Source: Methanoregula sp. PtaU1.Bin051 (GTDB taxonomy: Archaea > Halobacteriota > Methanomicrobia > Methanomicrobiales > Methanospirillaceae). Taken from it: a stretch of DNA of 64,000 nucleotides. Location of the stretch: NCBI GenBank assembly GCA_002067895.1, contig MVRE01000017.1:1-64000 (forward strand), written 5' to 3'. A model generated the notes under the pieces. It worked only from the letters and a program-made list of their open reading frames with translations. It was not told where the DNA came from and did not search any database. Every line of letters begins with the position of its first letter. The first letter of the stretch is position 1. Positions 34,965-42,359 of this stretch are shown here, in pieces. Made by a program: the position numbers and the translations under genes.

Positions 34965-35804
34965 ATGATCGCAAAAGCGTTGGCCGGCCTCATGATCATT
35001 GCAGTGCTCGCGGCCGGCTGTAGTTCCGCAGTGACGGAAAAAACCAAAAAAGACACGGAAGTGCTCACTGTCTTCTCGACGCCGGTCGGGGCGGACACGT
35101 ATGTCGACGGCGAGTACTGGGGCACAACCCCGGTCACAAGGGAAGTGCCCGGAGGCACCCATACTGTCGAGCTCCGGTACCCGGGGTTCCAGGATGAAAG
35201 AGTGACCATTACCGTGAACCCCGGTTACCGTACGAGGGTCTCGCTGCCATTGTCGCCATCCGGGACATCGGTTTCGGTGCAGCCTGCAACGACAGCAACA
35301 ACGTTCCCCGCACAGGTGACGACGACTGTCCCTGTTACGACAGCCGCGGTCGCAACATTGTCGGCGGGGGCTGCATACGCTACAGTCGTTCAGGCCACGT
35401 CCGGAATCTGGCTTACCGGGCCCGTCTACGGGATCAACGAGGGCGGGCAGGACAATACTGTCAACATGATCAGGTTCCCGATCGGCCTTGCCAACAGTTC
35501 CCCCACCATCGGTTTTAACGATGTCGTCATCCAGTTCTGGACGGAGAACTCTGCCCCGTCAACCTATTCCTGGAACCCTTCGGGTATGCCGACCACTTCG
35601 GCCTTTGCAGCGGTGCGGGCAGGCCCGCAGGGAACGGCAGTGCAGGCAATCTCGCCGGGCGAAGAGGTTCTCATATCGTTTAAAACAACCGGGATCGGGT
35701 CGAAAACAAAGGTCACGGTAGAGGTCAGGCCCCCGGCCGGGGCACCGCTTGTCATCTCGCGGAAGACCCCGTCCGTGCTTCTAACGTCAAATATCCTGAC
35801 CTGA
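34965..35804 (+). CDS. Lipoprotein with one PEGA repeat and an archaellin-like C-terminal domain
   Basis: 279 aa. Lipoprotein signal (MIAKALAGLMIIAVLAAGC), one PEGA repeat (about 33-100, FSTPVGADTYVDGEYWG), a Thr/Val-rich linker, then a C-terminal beta domain of about 150 residues. Its pattern (IRFPIGLANSS, NDVVIQFWTEN, ISPGEEVLISFKTTG, VTVEVRPPAGAPLVISRKTP) resembles the C-terminal domain of archaellins. A TATA-like CTATATATC at about 34917-34925 serves as promoter. It may be a surface adhesin or appendage-like anchor. The archaellin comparison is pattern-based. Confidence 0.75.
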   Translation: MIAKALAGLMIIAVLAAGCSSAVTEKTKKDTEVLTVFSTPVGADTYVDGEYWGTTPVTREVPGGTHTVELRYPGFQDERVTITVNPGYRTRVSLPLSPSGTSVSVQPATTATTFPAQVTTTVPVTTAAVATLSAGAAYATVVQATSGIWLTGPVYGINEGGQDNTVNMIRFPIGLANSSPTIGFNDVVIQFWTENSAPSTYSWNPSGMPTTSAFAAVRAGPQGTAVQAISPGEEVLISFKTTGIGSKTKVTVEVRPPAGAPLVISRKTPSVLLTSNILT

Positions 35805-35880
35805 TTTTTTTGTGTTCCGGACGTAATCCCCAAGATGTGCGAAAATGCATGGTTGTGCAGGAGACGTTACCTCCCCGGAA

Positions 35881-37476
35881 TCAGGCGGCCTCCTCTTCCT
35901 TTGAGGCCTGGGAAAGGACCTCCTTTGCCGGGCCGATGCTCACGATCCTTCCGCCCTTCATGATCGCGAGCCGGTCGCAGATGTCGCGGACAAAGTCCAT
36001 GTCGTGCGAGACGATGATGAAGGTCTCTTCCATCTCGTCGCGGGCGTTAAGGATCGATCTTTTCACGTCCTGCTTCGTTATCGGGTCCATGGTCCCGGTC
36101 GGCTCGTCGAGGACGACTAAGCGCGGCTCGCGGATGAGCACCTGCGCGAGTGCGACCCGGTGCCGCTCACCGTCCGAGAGCTCTCCGGGGAACCGGTCCA
36201 GGATCTCATTCGACCGCTCGTCCGTGAACCCCGCCATACGGAGCGTTGCTATTGCCTTCCGCATGGCAAGCTCCTTGGGGAACTCAAGCCCGATCGAGTC
36301 GGTGAGGTTGTCGAGCACTGTCCGGTGCGGGAAGAGGTCGTACTCCTGGTGCAGGAGGCCGATATACTCCTTGGCCCGTCCCCTCTCGCTGATGCCGGGC
36401 TTTGTCATGTCGACCCAGTCGTCGCCGATTAAGATGTTCATCTCGCCGCTCGTCGGCTCGATTACGCCGGAGATGATCTGGGAGAGTGTCGTCTTGCCCG
36501 CACCGCTCTTTCCTATAATCCCGAAGATCTCTTTCCTCGCGACATCGAAGGTGACGGCGTTCACGGCTTTTACCACGCCCCGGTCGACGGAGATGTACCG
36601 CTTGGTCACGTCGCGGGCGGAGAGGATCTTCCCGCCGAATTCCACGGGCTCCGGTGCCTCGGTCTCGGAATAGTCCTTCGCAAACGATTTGATCACGGCC
36701 TCCGGCGAACCGATAGACGCGATCTCCCCGTCGACCAGCAGCATCGCCCGGTCTGCCATGTCCTCGATCACCTGCGGGAAGTGTGAGGTCACGACCATGC
36801 CCATGGTGTTCCGCTTCGCAGCCTCGGTCAGCATCGTGTGGACGAACTTTGCCGTCTCGGGGTCGAGCGTGCCGGTCGGTTCGTCGGCAAAGAGCATTGC
36901 CGGGTTCTTGGCCAGCTGCCGGGCGAGCACGACCCGCTGCTTCTCGCCTCCCGAGAGGTCGCGGGCGATATGCATCATGCGGTGGGAGAGCTTTACCTGG
37001 TCTATGAGGTCGGCGGCCCGTGCAATTGCGTGCTCCTGCGGGAAACGGATGTCGTCGAGCGCGTGCAGCACGTTCTCGATGACCCGGTCGTCGCCGTAGA
37101 GCGCGAACGTGCGCTGGAACATGATCGCGGTCCGGTTCATGACCCGCGACTTCATGCCGTCGCTCTTTTCGTCCCAGAGGTCGACATCGGCCGCGACAAG
37201 CTCCCCGCCGCACACCGGGCATGGATTCCCCGCCCTGCTCCGCACGTCCATGAACGTGCACCGGTCGCAGGCCGCCACGTGGTAAACGATGGAGCCTTTG
37301 GTCGGCGGCTCTTCGACGCCGCGCAGGAGGTGCATGAGCACGCTCTTTCCCGCGCCGCTCCTGCCAATCACGCCGATAACCTCGCCTTCCGAAATTTCAA
37401 ACGAGACCCGGTTTAAGACCCTTGTATCGTCAAAATCCATGCAGAGGTCCTGCACGCTGATGAAGGGCTTTGGCAT
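35881..37476 (-). CDS. atwA: Methyl-coenzyme M reductase activation component A2
   Basis: 531 aa with two complete ABC ATPase halves. Walker A GRSGAGKS (about 37) and GKSGAGKT (about 310), signatures LSGGEKQRVVLARQL and LSDGERHRVALAQVL, Walker B segments FADEPTGTLD and VLDEPTGTMD. The first half has an inserted zinc ribbon (CDRC, then CPVCGG). This architecture is component A2, the ATP-dependent factor that helps reductively activate methyl-coenzyme M reductase, and is a hallmark of methanogens. A 51-codon DUF5320-like gene ends 7 bp upstream, so they are probably co-transcribed. Confidence 0.92.
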   Translation of the reverse strand: MPKPFISVQDLCMDFDDTRVLNRVSFEISEGEVIGVIGRSGAGKSVLMHLLRGVEEPPTKGSIVYHVAACDRCTFMDVRSRAGNPCPVCGGELVAADVDLWDEKSDGMKSRVMNRTAIMFQRTFALYGDDRVIENVLHALDDIRFPQEHAIARAADLIDQVKLSHRMMHIARDLSGGEKQRVVLARQLAKNPAMLFADEPTGTLDPETAKFVHTMLTEAAKRNTMGMVVTSHFPQVIEDMADRAMLLVDGEIASIGSPEAVIKSFAKDYSETEAPEPVEFGGKILSARDVTKRYISVDRGVVKAVNAVTFDVARKEIFGIIGKSGAGKTTLSQIISGVIEPTSGEMNILIGDDWVDMTKPGISERGRAKEYIGLLHQEYDLFPHRTVLDNLTDSIGLEFPKELAMRKAIATLRMAGFTDERSNEILDRFPGELSDGERHRVALAQVLIREPRLVVLDEPTGTMDPITKQDVKRSILNARDEMEETFIIVSHDMDFVRDICDRLAIMKGGRIVSIGPAKEVLSQASKEEEAA

Positions 37477-37483
37477 GGCGCGC

Positions 37484-37639
37484 TCACTCCGCGGAAAGAT
37501 CCTTTTTTATTCTTTTTTTACCGGGCTCTTGTCCGCCCGGCGTATCCGTCTTCTCCGGGCTTATCTGCGAACAGAATCCCCGCCCGCGGCCGATGACCCG
37601 CCCCCTCTTTAAGGGCCCTCTCCCGTCAAAATTGGGCAT
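37484..37639 (-). CDS. Small DUF5320-like protein upstream of atwA
   Basis: 51 aa, starting MPNFDGRGPLKRGRVIGRGR with a single Cys in GFCSQ. The MPxxDGxGP...GRGxG start is the signature of the small DUF5320 family, often found near iron-sulfur assembly and DUF134 genes. GGGGGAAG precedes the ATG. It stops 7 bp before atwA, while the DUF134 gene lies upstream on the same strand. The context suggests a link between metal or iron-sulfur status and MCR activation; the biochemical role is unknown. Confidence 0.7.
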   Translation of the reverse strand: MPNFDGRGPLKRGRVIGRGRGFCSQISPEKTDTPGGQEPGKKRIKKDLSAE

Positions 37640-37676
37640 TGCTCTTCCCCCGTGCCTGTACAGGAATTATTACACA

Positions 37677-37686
37677 TATGAGCATA
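37677..37686 (-). promoter_or_regulatory. Palindromic operator candidate upstream of DUF5320-atwA
   Basis: TATGMGCATA-type palindrome (TATGAGCATA on the plus strand), immediately downstream of the TATA-like CTTAAATC (37688-37695, minus strand) and 38 bp before the DUF5320 start. The same arrangement occurs at 38855-38864. A site between TATA and the start of transcription would act by repression. Confidence 0.5.
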
Positions 37687-37802
37687 AAGATTTAAGCATC
37701 TGGGATTAAAGGAAAGCTTGCGGGACTGGCACCGGTGTGCATCTTCCGGGTGTCGTTACGGCTTCCGGCGCACCGGGCATCCCGCCCGCGTGCTGCCGTC
37801 GT

Positions 37803-38174
37803 TTATTCCGCGGGCTCTTTGCGGGGGCACTTCGGGCACCGGCCCTCTGCAGCCCGCGTGCAGCCGGCCATCTCGATTCCCTTGCCGTTGACGAGCGCGT
37901 CGGCAATCTTCCGGCGGGCCTCGTGGAGATCTCGCCACGCTGTCTTGCGCGAGACGCCGAGGCGCTCCGCCGCTTCCTCCTGCTCGAGGCCTTCAAGGTC
38001 GATGAGCCGTATGAGCTCGATCTCATCGGGCTGGAGCAGGATGCCCCCGCCCTCGCCCTCGCAGCAGCAGGGCTTGTAGCAGCGTGACTCTGAAAGCCCC
38101 GCGATGATGCGCCTGACCCGCGGCCTCCCCCTGCGGGGACAGCCCGGCCCCTCATTCGTTTCACCTGCTGCCAT
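37803..38174 (-). CDS. DUF134 family predicted DNA-binding protein
   Basis: 123 aa from ATG at 38174. The N-terminus is proline/arginine-rich (GRPRVRRIIAGL), then a cysteine patch (CYKPCCCEG) that could bind metal or an iron-sulfur cluster. A sigma-like helix-turn-helix follows (LEGLEQEEAAERLGVSRKTA) and a Cys-containing tail (CTRAAEGRCPKC). DUF134 proteins are predicted regulators commonly found with iron-sulfur and NifX-like genes. Here it sits between two genes carrying the same palindrome and is a candidate to bind it. The open frame upstream to 38321 has no good start. Confidence 0.8.
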   Translation of the reverse strand: MAAGETNEGPGCPRRGRPRVRRIIAGLSESRCYKPCCCEGEGGGILLQPDEIELIRLIDLEGLEQEEAAERLGVSRKTAWRDLHEARRKIADALVNGKGIEMAGCTRAAEGRCPKCPRKEPAE

Positions 38175-38190
38175 CTGCTTTAAGTACCTA

Positions 38191-38535
38191 TCATGGGTTC
38201 CGTAATTTAACAAGGTTGCCTGAAACGTGCGCGGGCGCCTGCGGTTCCGGACGGCTCCCGCTGGTGCGCGGCGATCTTGCCTGGACGAGGTAGCGCCTGA
38301 AAACCCTGTACGGCGGGGCATTCTCTTTGCAGATCTCTATCCGCGTCACCCTGTAGGGGCAGCCGAATGTCGGGTTCCTGTACATCCTGCGGAGGATTCC
38401 GGCAATTGCAGGCGATGTGTTTTTTTCAAGCTGGAAATAGCCGCGGAACTCTTCAACGGTTATCCACCGCTGTTTTTCGCCGCTCTCTTCCATTAAAAGG
38501 GAGAGCTTGTCGACCATCTCCGGGTGCGTGCCCAT
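38191..38535 (-). CDS. Conserved-looking hypothetical protein
   Basis: 114 aa with AAGGGGAT before the ATG. Helical N-terminal part (EMVDKLSLLMEESGEKQRWI, VEEFRGYFQLEKNTSPAIAGILRRMY) resembling a winged-helix-like segment, then a basic region CPYRVTRIEICKENAPPYRVFRRYLV and a low-complexity tail. It stops 16 bp before the DUF134 start, so these genes form one transcript. Function unknown; a regulatory DNA-binding role is possible. Confidence 0.65.
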   Translation of the reverse strand: MGTHPEMVDKLSLLMEESGEKQRWITVEEFRGYFQLEKNTSPAIAGILRRMYRNPTFGCPYRVTRIEICKENAPPYRVFRRYLVQARSPRTSGSRPEPQAPAHVSGNLVKLRNP

Positions 38536-38583
38536 GTAAAAATCCCCTTTTTGAAAAGGTCTTGTGGATATACTGGTTGCCGG

Positions 38584-38814
38584 TCACCGGCAGAGCGGAT
38601 CGTGCCCGCACCGGTGACGGTTCTCTGCCCCGGCAGGTGAAGGTCCGCAGCAGCAGGTATCGCCGAATTTCTTTGGGGACGTGCATTCATCCCTGTGGCT
38701 GCGGCTGCCCGGGCGGTGGCGGTGCTGCTCCCCGCACAGGCAGGTGTGCAGTACCGCGATTTCGTCGTTATTTTCCGGTATGTTGTCTGAGGGTTGCTGT
38801 GTGTCTTCCGGCAT
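38584..38814 (-). CDS. Cysteine/histidine-rich small protein
   Basis: 76 aa from ATG at 38814 (GGTGA 6 nt upstream); a GTG at 38838 is an alternative. It contains CLCGEQHRHR, then CCCGPSPAG and HRCGHDPLC, a Cys/His pattern suited to metal binding. The upstream region holds a TATA element, a TATGCGCATA palindrome and CGTACG inverted repeats, so it is clearly regulated. It leads the row of genes up to DUF134. Confidence 0.65.
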   Translation of the reverse strand: MPEDTQQPSDNIPENNDEIAVLHTCLCGEQHRHRPGSRSHRDECTSPKKFGDTCCCGPSPAGAENRHRCGHDPLCR

Positions 38815-38826
38815 TTGTTCACCAGT

Positions 38827-38843
38827 CGTACGGTTCACGTACG
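38827..38843. promoter_or_regulatory. CGTACG inverted repeat at the Cys-rich gene start
   Basis: Two CGTACG hexamers spaced by 5 bp (GTTCA). They lie between the TATA box and the ATG of the Cys-rich gene, in the leader or at the transcription start, as expected for a repressor site. Confidence 0.4.
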
Positions 38844-38854
38844 ATAATTACTCA

Positions 38855-38864
38855 TATGCGCATA
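38855..38864 (-). promoter_or_regulatory. Palindromic operator candidate upstream of Cys-rich gene
   Basis: TATGCGCATA is a perfect 10-bp palindrome, directly downstream of a minus-strand TATA-like ATTTAAATG (about 38866-38875). It shares CATATG-GCATAAA and the following TTTAA block with the site at 37677-37686. Confidence 0.5.
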
Positions 38865-38996
38865 AATCATTTAAATACACTGATGTTGTCATAAGAAGGA
38901 GGGGGGCACCCAAAAGACCACCAGAAAAAGTTTTCACAAGTATATTACATACTCTTATATATGTCCATTATTATGTGTTAGGTGTAGTGGAAGATT

Positions 38997-39557
38997 ATGG
39001 ACATTGCACTTTTCTCTGATCTGGCAGATGCTCTTGGCAAAGTAGTAAGCGCACTGAACAGCCTTGCGGATATTCCTCCGAAAGAACGGGATAAATATCG
39101 CCAGACATTCAATGAAACATACCGGTTGCTCGATACCGTGCTGAATATCGTGATCATCAAATTGGGCGAGATCAGAGATATACAGGACCCGGCTGTATTC
39201 ACGTCGGAAGTCTCGCGCCTGGATAATAATCAGGAATGGCTGCAGAACCAGAGAGACTTCCGGCTCTGCTATAACCTGCATGTTACCTGTCGTGAGGCCC
39301 GCAGCTTACCCAAAAAACTTGTTGGGAAAATCAGTGTCAATGACTGGAATGCGTTGCTTGAGCAGATAGAATCCGTGTTTCAGAGCGAGACCTCAGTTGC
39401 TGATCAAATCAGCAATTTCTTTAAGGAGCTGGCTGAAAACAGTCAAAACCAACCTCCTGACATAGTCAAAAAGCAGGTTAACGCTTTTCGGGATGCATTG
39501 ATCAAGGAACGTCAGAAGCTTATCAAAGACGAGTTAGAACTCTTCAAAACAATCTGA
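38997..39557 (+). CDS. Hypothetical helical protein
   Basis: 186 aa, soluble and almost entirely helical (SDLADALGKVVSALNSLAD, RLLDTVLNIVIIKLGEIRD, ISNFFKELAENSQNQPPDIV). A CTTATATATG TATA-like element lies about 45 bp upstream. The protein has the look of a small four-helix bundle or STAND/NACHT-type N-terminal helper domain, but no family is recognised. It borders the unusual hairpin-rich unit on its right, separated by a terminator hairpin. Confidence 0.7.
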   Translation: MDIALFSDLADALGKVVSALNSLADIPPKERDKYRQTFNETYRLLDTVLNIVIIKLGEIRDIQDPAVFTSEVSRLDNNQEWLQNQRDFRLCYNLHVTCREARSLPKKLVGKISVNDWNALLEQIESVFQSETSVADQISNFFKELAENSQNQPPDIVKKQVNAFRDALIKERQKLIKDELELFKTI

Positions 39558-39571
39558 TCCTCTATAAATAA

Positions 39572-39589
39572 CAGGGGATTTCTCCCCTG
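39572..39589. terminator. Hairpin between convergent genes
   Basis: CAGGGGA-TTTC-TCCCCTG, a 7-bp perfect stem with a 4-nt loop, located between the stop at 39557 (plus) and the stop at 39597 (minus). It probably serves as a bidirectional terminator. Confidence 0.5.
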
Positions 39590-39596
39590 CACACTT

Positions 39597-39716
39597 TCAG
39601 TACCCACTCATATAATCGAGCACCCTGTCCCAGATGACGAGGAGCCCGGGGACGATGATGTAAGCCAGCAGACCTGCGCCTACGAAGATCGCAGTGATGA
39701 GAACTTCGTTCTCCAT
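39597..39716 (-). CDS. 39-aa single-span membrane peptide
   Basis: Starts MENEVLITAIFVGAG and has one long hydrophobic helix followed by an amphipathic end (WDRVLDYMSGY). A strong ribosome binding site, GGAGGGG, precedes the ATG by 7 nt. It lies 2 bp after the stop of another tiny ORF, so both are translated from one mRNA. The size and topology fit a small membrane subunit, a bacteriocin-like or type I toxin-like peptide, or a membrane regulator. No family is recognised. Confidence 0.55.
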   Translation of the reverse strand: MENEVLITAIFVGAGLLAYIIVPGLLVIWDRVLDYMSGY

Positions 39717-39718
39717 GG

Positions 39719-39871
39719 TCATCCCCTCCGGGTCTGACCAGCTACGATCTTCTCAACCTCGCATCTGGAGATGCTCGGTCCAAGGAACAGGAGTGTAATC
39801 TGCACTTCGGTCGAAGAACAGTGTTCTTCTCCTGTTTCGGCTCTGCGAGCCTCAACATTTTCCATCATCAT
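39719..39871 (-). CDS. 50-aa ORF upstream of membrane peptide
   Basis: Starts with three consecutive ATG codons (39871, 39868, 39865) and encodes a hydrophilic N-terminal half (NVEARRAETGEEHC) and a short hydrophobic stretch (QITLLFLGPSIS). The TGA overlaps the ribosome binding site region of the following 39-aa ORF. It may be a leader or coupling ORF rather than a functional protein. Confidence 0.4.
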   Translation of the reverse strand: MMMENVEARRAETGEEHCSSTEVQITLLFLGPSISRCEVEKIVAGQTRRG

Positions 39872-39875
39872 CGCT

Positions 39876-40076
39876 TCAAGTTAATGCCGCGACCGTGTCC
39901 GCCCAGGTTTCGACCTTTGCGAGGATGCGGCGTATCGAATCCCGAAGGGATGAGATTCGAGAAGCCATAAGGCTTCGAATTGTGGAGGGCCCGGGGGCCC
40001 GAAGCACGAGAAGCCTTCAGGCTTCGAAGTCCGAGTAGGACTGGCCCATGACCCGGCTCCGGCTGAACGTCACGTT
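39876..40076 (-). other. Cluster of short hairpins, possible structured RNA
   Basis: Several palindromes follow one another: CGAAGCCTGAAGGCTTC, CGAAGCCTTATGGCTTC, GGGCCCCCGGGCCC and CGAATCTCATCCCTTCGGGATTCG-like stems. A 30-codon ORF (39968-39876, minus, MASRISSLRDSIRR) overlaps two of them. This density of perfect stems is not seen elsewhere in the window and suggests a structured RNA or REP-like repeats. Confidence 0.4.
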
Positions 40077-40259
40077 CTACAGCTCGCCGTTCTCGTCGTG
40101 GCACTTGACCGTTGCCGAGAACGAGTCGTTCTCTCCGTCATGGAGGGGTGTGTCATCTTGGGCCGCGAGCTTACGGACCGCGTTCTTTGTTTCGCTTGAC
40201 TGTACGAAACTTCGAAGGCTATACGCCTTCCCGAATCTCGGGTTTTCAACCCTCGACAT
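40077..40259 (-). CDS. Possible 60-aa protein in the hairpin unit
   Basis: Reads MSRVENPRFGKAYSLRSFVQ and ends DSFSATVKCHDENGEL. It is polar with a plausible start region. A competing minus-strand frame (40070-40345) starts at the ATG of repeat unit 1 but is very Arg/Ser-rich and less protein-like. Neither can be proven. Confidence 0.3.
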   Translation of the reverse strand: MSRVENPRFGKAYSLRSFVQSSETKNAVRKLAAQDDTPLHDGENDSFSATVKCHDENGEL

Positions 40260-40326
40260 CTGCCATTTGGGTTTACCTTCTTTGTTTTTCTGTTTTGGTC
40301 TGTGTCATCGGGGCCCCTTTTGACTT

Positions 40327-40480
40327 CGAAGGATGGCACTGCCATCCTTCTCGTCCTCCAGTTATTGTGAAACCTGTCGGAATCCGAAGGATGGCACTAC
40401 CATCCTTCTCGTCCTCCAGGTTTTGTGAAACCTGTCGGAATCCGAAGAATGACGCTGCCATCCTTCTCGTCCACGGGGTT
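40327..40480 (-). repeat. 58-bp tandem repeat carrying an SD-ATG unit
   Basis: Units begin at 40327, 40385 and 40443, an exact 58-bp period. Units 1 and 2 differ at 3 positions; unit 3 diverges after about 30 bp. Each contains a near-perfect palindrome (AAGGATGGCA-C-TGCCATCCTT in unit 1). On the minus strand each reads GGACGAGAAGG then ATG, opening a short peptide of the type MVVPSFGFRQVSQ (unit 2 ends in TAA after 13 codons). Confidence 0.75.
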
Positions 40481-40511
40481 CTGCAGAACCCCTTTGGACA
40501 TATACATATAG
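40475..40511 (-). promoter_or_regulatory. Promoter with 18-bp palindrome for the small-ORF unit
   Basis: On the minus strand CTATATGTATA (40501-40511) fits a TATA box. The perfect palindrome GGGGTTCTGCAGAACCCC (40475-40492) lies about where transcription would begin, as expected for a tightly regulated operator. Confidence 0.5.
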
Positions 40512-40519
40512 GCTCTATG

Positions 40520-40964
40520 AGAGCATCTGCTTTGATTATGAAACGGTTTATTAAAAAATGCTGGGAAAATCTGGCCCTGATTAGAAAGGCAGGCGGGTAT
40601 TGTGGCCGGTTGGAAGGAACGTGAAACGTTCCTAAGATGGATATTAAAAAAATAGAATAATGAATGCTTGTTGGAGCTGCTCAGCGCCATAAAGGATTTC
40701 CGAAGATTTTTTTTCTTTCGGCGATTCATCAATCCCTCTCAGAATATAACAACAAAAAGCATGATAAAACAGGTCTCATAGAATATCGCAAAGAGAGTAA
40801 CTTATATGTAATTTTTTTAAGTGATTACATCTTTTGAGTAAAAAAAGGGAGGAGAACTGCCACTCTTTGAGTTGCAATAAAAAACTTGGACCCCCTTTCA
40901 AACGAAGCGGATCTCTTAAATATCATTCGCACTAATCTTATCTTGATAATTCGGGGGATTCCTT
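40520..40964. other. AT-rich gap before dndC
   Basis: No gene is recognised. It marks the transition from GC-rich to AT-rich sequence. A TATA-like CTTAAATA at about 40914-40921 lies 45-50 bp before the dndC start. Confidence 0.4.
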
Positions 40965-42359
40965 TTGGTAGATAACAAAGTTATTTTTTTAAAAAGCCAA
41001 ATGGAAAAATTCTACCTTAAAGATAACCGCCCGTGGATAGTTGGGTTAAGTGGTGGAAAAGATTCGACATGCATAACCCAATTGGTATATGAGATGCTAC
41101 TGGGATTGCCTCCCGAAAAACGGAAAAAGAAAGTGTTTGTATTATCTTCTGATACATTAGTTGAATCGCCAATCGCTGATAAAAGAAGAAAAGAAATATG
41201 TTTTAATATTGAAAAACAAGCACGAATTGATAATATTCCGCTATTTGTTAAGATACTTCGCCCTGAGCTTGGGGATACATTTTGGGTTAATTTAATTGGA
41301 CGGGGATATCCTTCCCCTAATCGATGGTTCCGATGGTGTACAGATCGATTAAAAATATCGCCAATGAATAAGTTTACTCTTGAACAAGTCAAGGAAAATG
41401 GTGAAGTAATAATTGTTTTAGGAATTAGGAAATCTGAAAGTCAAAATCGTCAAAGAACAATTGAGAGTTATGAGATAAAAGATACAAATTTGTCTAAGCA
41501 TTCGGAAATACCAGGGGCACTAATTTATGCTCCATTAGGAGATTGGAAAGAAAAAGAAGTATGGAACTTCCTTTTAAGCACCCCTTCGCCATGGGGTGAC
41601 GATAATAGAGAACTTTTAAAATATTATAGTAAAGGTGAAGATGAGATCGAATTTATCATAGACAATAAAGGCAAAGCTGGCGGATCAAGTAGGATGGGAT
41701 GTTGGGTATGTACAGTTGTTCCAAGAGACTGGTCACTTGAGGGTTTTATTAATGATGGAGAAAGTTGGCTTTTACCTTTACTAAATTTTCGAAATAAATT
41801 ACAAAAAATTCGTGAAGACCCCTCGTTTAGAGAAGATACACTAAAAGTTGAAAAGAAGAAAAAAATAATTGCAGAAATTCTCGGAAAACAATTCAATGGT
41901 ATTGAAAGGTATGGCCATAAGATGTTAGGGCCATTTACATTAAAAACGCGTCACGAATTACTTTTGGATCTTATTGAATTACAGAACAATTTCGAATTAA
42001 AAAAACGACAGATTTCCCTTATCTCACCTGAGGAAATCCAAGCTATAATTACATTATGGATTTATGAAGGTGATAACCTATATGAAATTGTTGATGTATT
42101 AAGGAAAGCAGGAGCTTCTGAATTTTTTGTTAATCATTTATTAAATCAATCAAAAAATGAAGTGATTGAGATCCAAAACTCAATTTGTAAAAAATATCAA
42201 ATAACTCCTGAATTAATCAACAAGTTACTTGTAATCGAAAATGATTTATCCGGGCTATCCCGAAGACATGGGATCTATAACCGTCTTGATACTGTGATTG
42301 AAAATTACGTTTTAAACGAGATGAAAAAAGACGCGGAGGCGACACGTGAAAATACTTGA
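40965..42359 (+). CDS. dndC: DNA phosphorothioation protein DndC
   Basis: 464 aa, TTG start with GGGGGATT upstream. PAPS-reductase-like fold: the PP-loop SGGKDSTC at residues 29-36, preceded by NRPWIVGL as in DndC proteins. Cysteines in RWCTDRLK and GCWVC are suited to the iron-sulfur cluster of the family. DndC supplies ATP-driven activation for placing sulfur in the DNA backbone. No dndA (cysteine desulfurase) is adjacent; a housekeeping IscS/NifS might replace it. The stop overlaps dndD by 14 bp. AT-rich codon use marks it as foreign to the surrounding genome. Confidence 0.92.
   Translation: MVDNKVIFLKSQMEKFYLKDNRPWIVGLSGGKDSTCITQLVYEMLLGLPPEKRKKKVFVLSSDTLVESPIADKRRKEICFNIEKQARIDNIPLFVKILRPELGDTFWVNLIGRGYPSPNRWFRWCTDRLKISPMNKFTLEQVKENGEVIIVLGIRKSESQNRQRTIESYEIKDTNLSKHSEIPGALIYAPLGDWKEKEVWNFLLSTPSPWGDDNRELLKYYSKGEDEIEFIIDNKGKAGGSSRMGCWVCTVVPRDWSLEGFINDGESWLLPLLNFRNKLQKIREDPSFREDTLKVEKKKKIIAEILGKQFNGIERYGHKMLGPFTLKTRHELLLDLIELQNNFELKKRQISLISPEEIQAIITLWIYEGDNLYEIVDVLRKAGASEFFVNHLLNQSKNEVIEIQNSICKKYQITPELINKLLVIENDLSGLSRRHGIYNRLDTVIENYVLNEMKKDAEATRENT

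Noticed and set aside
40327-40480. The 58-bp tandem repeat as a short CRISPR array
   Set aside because: Whole units, including what would be spacers, are nearly identical, and the repeat is palindromic around an ATG; there is no spacer diversity.
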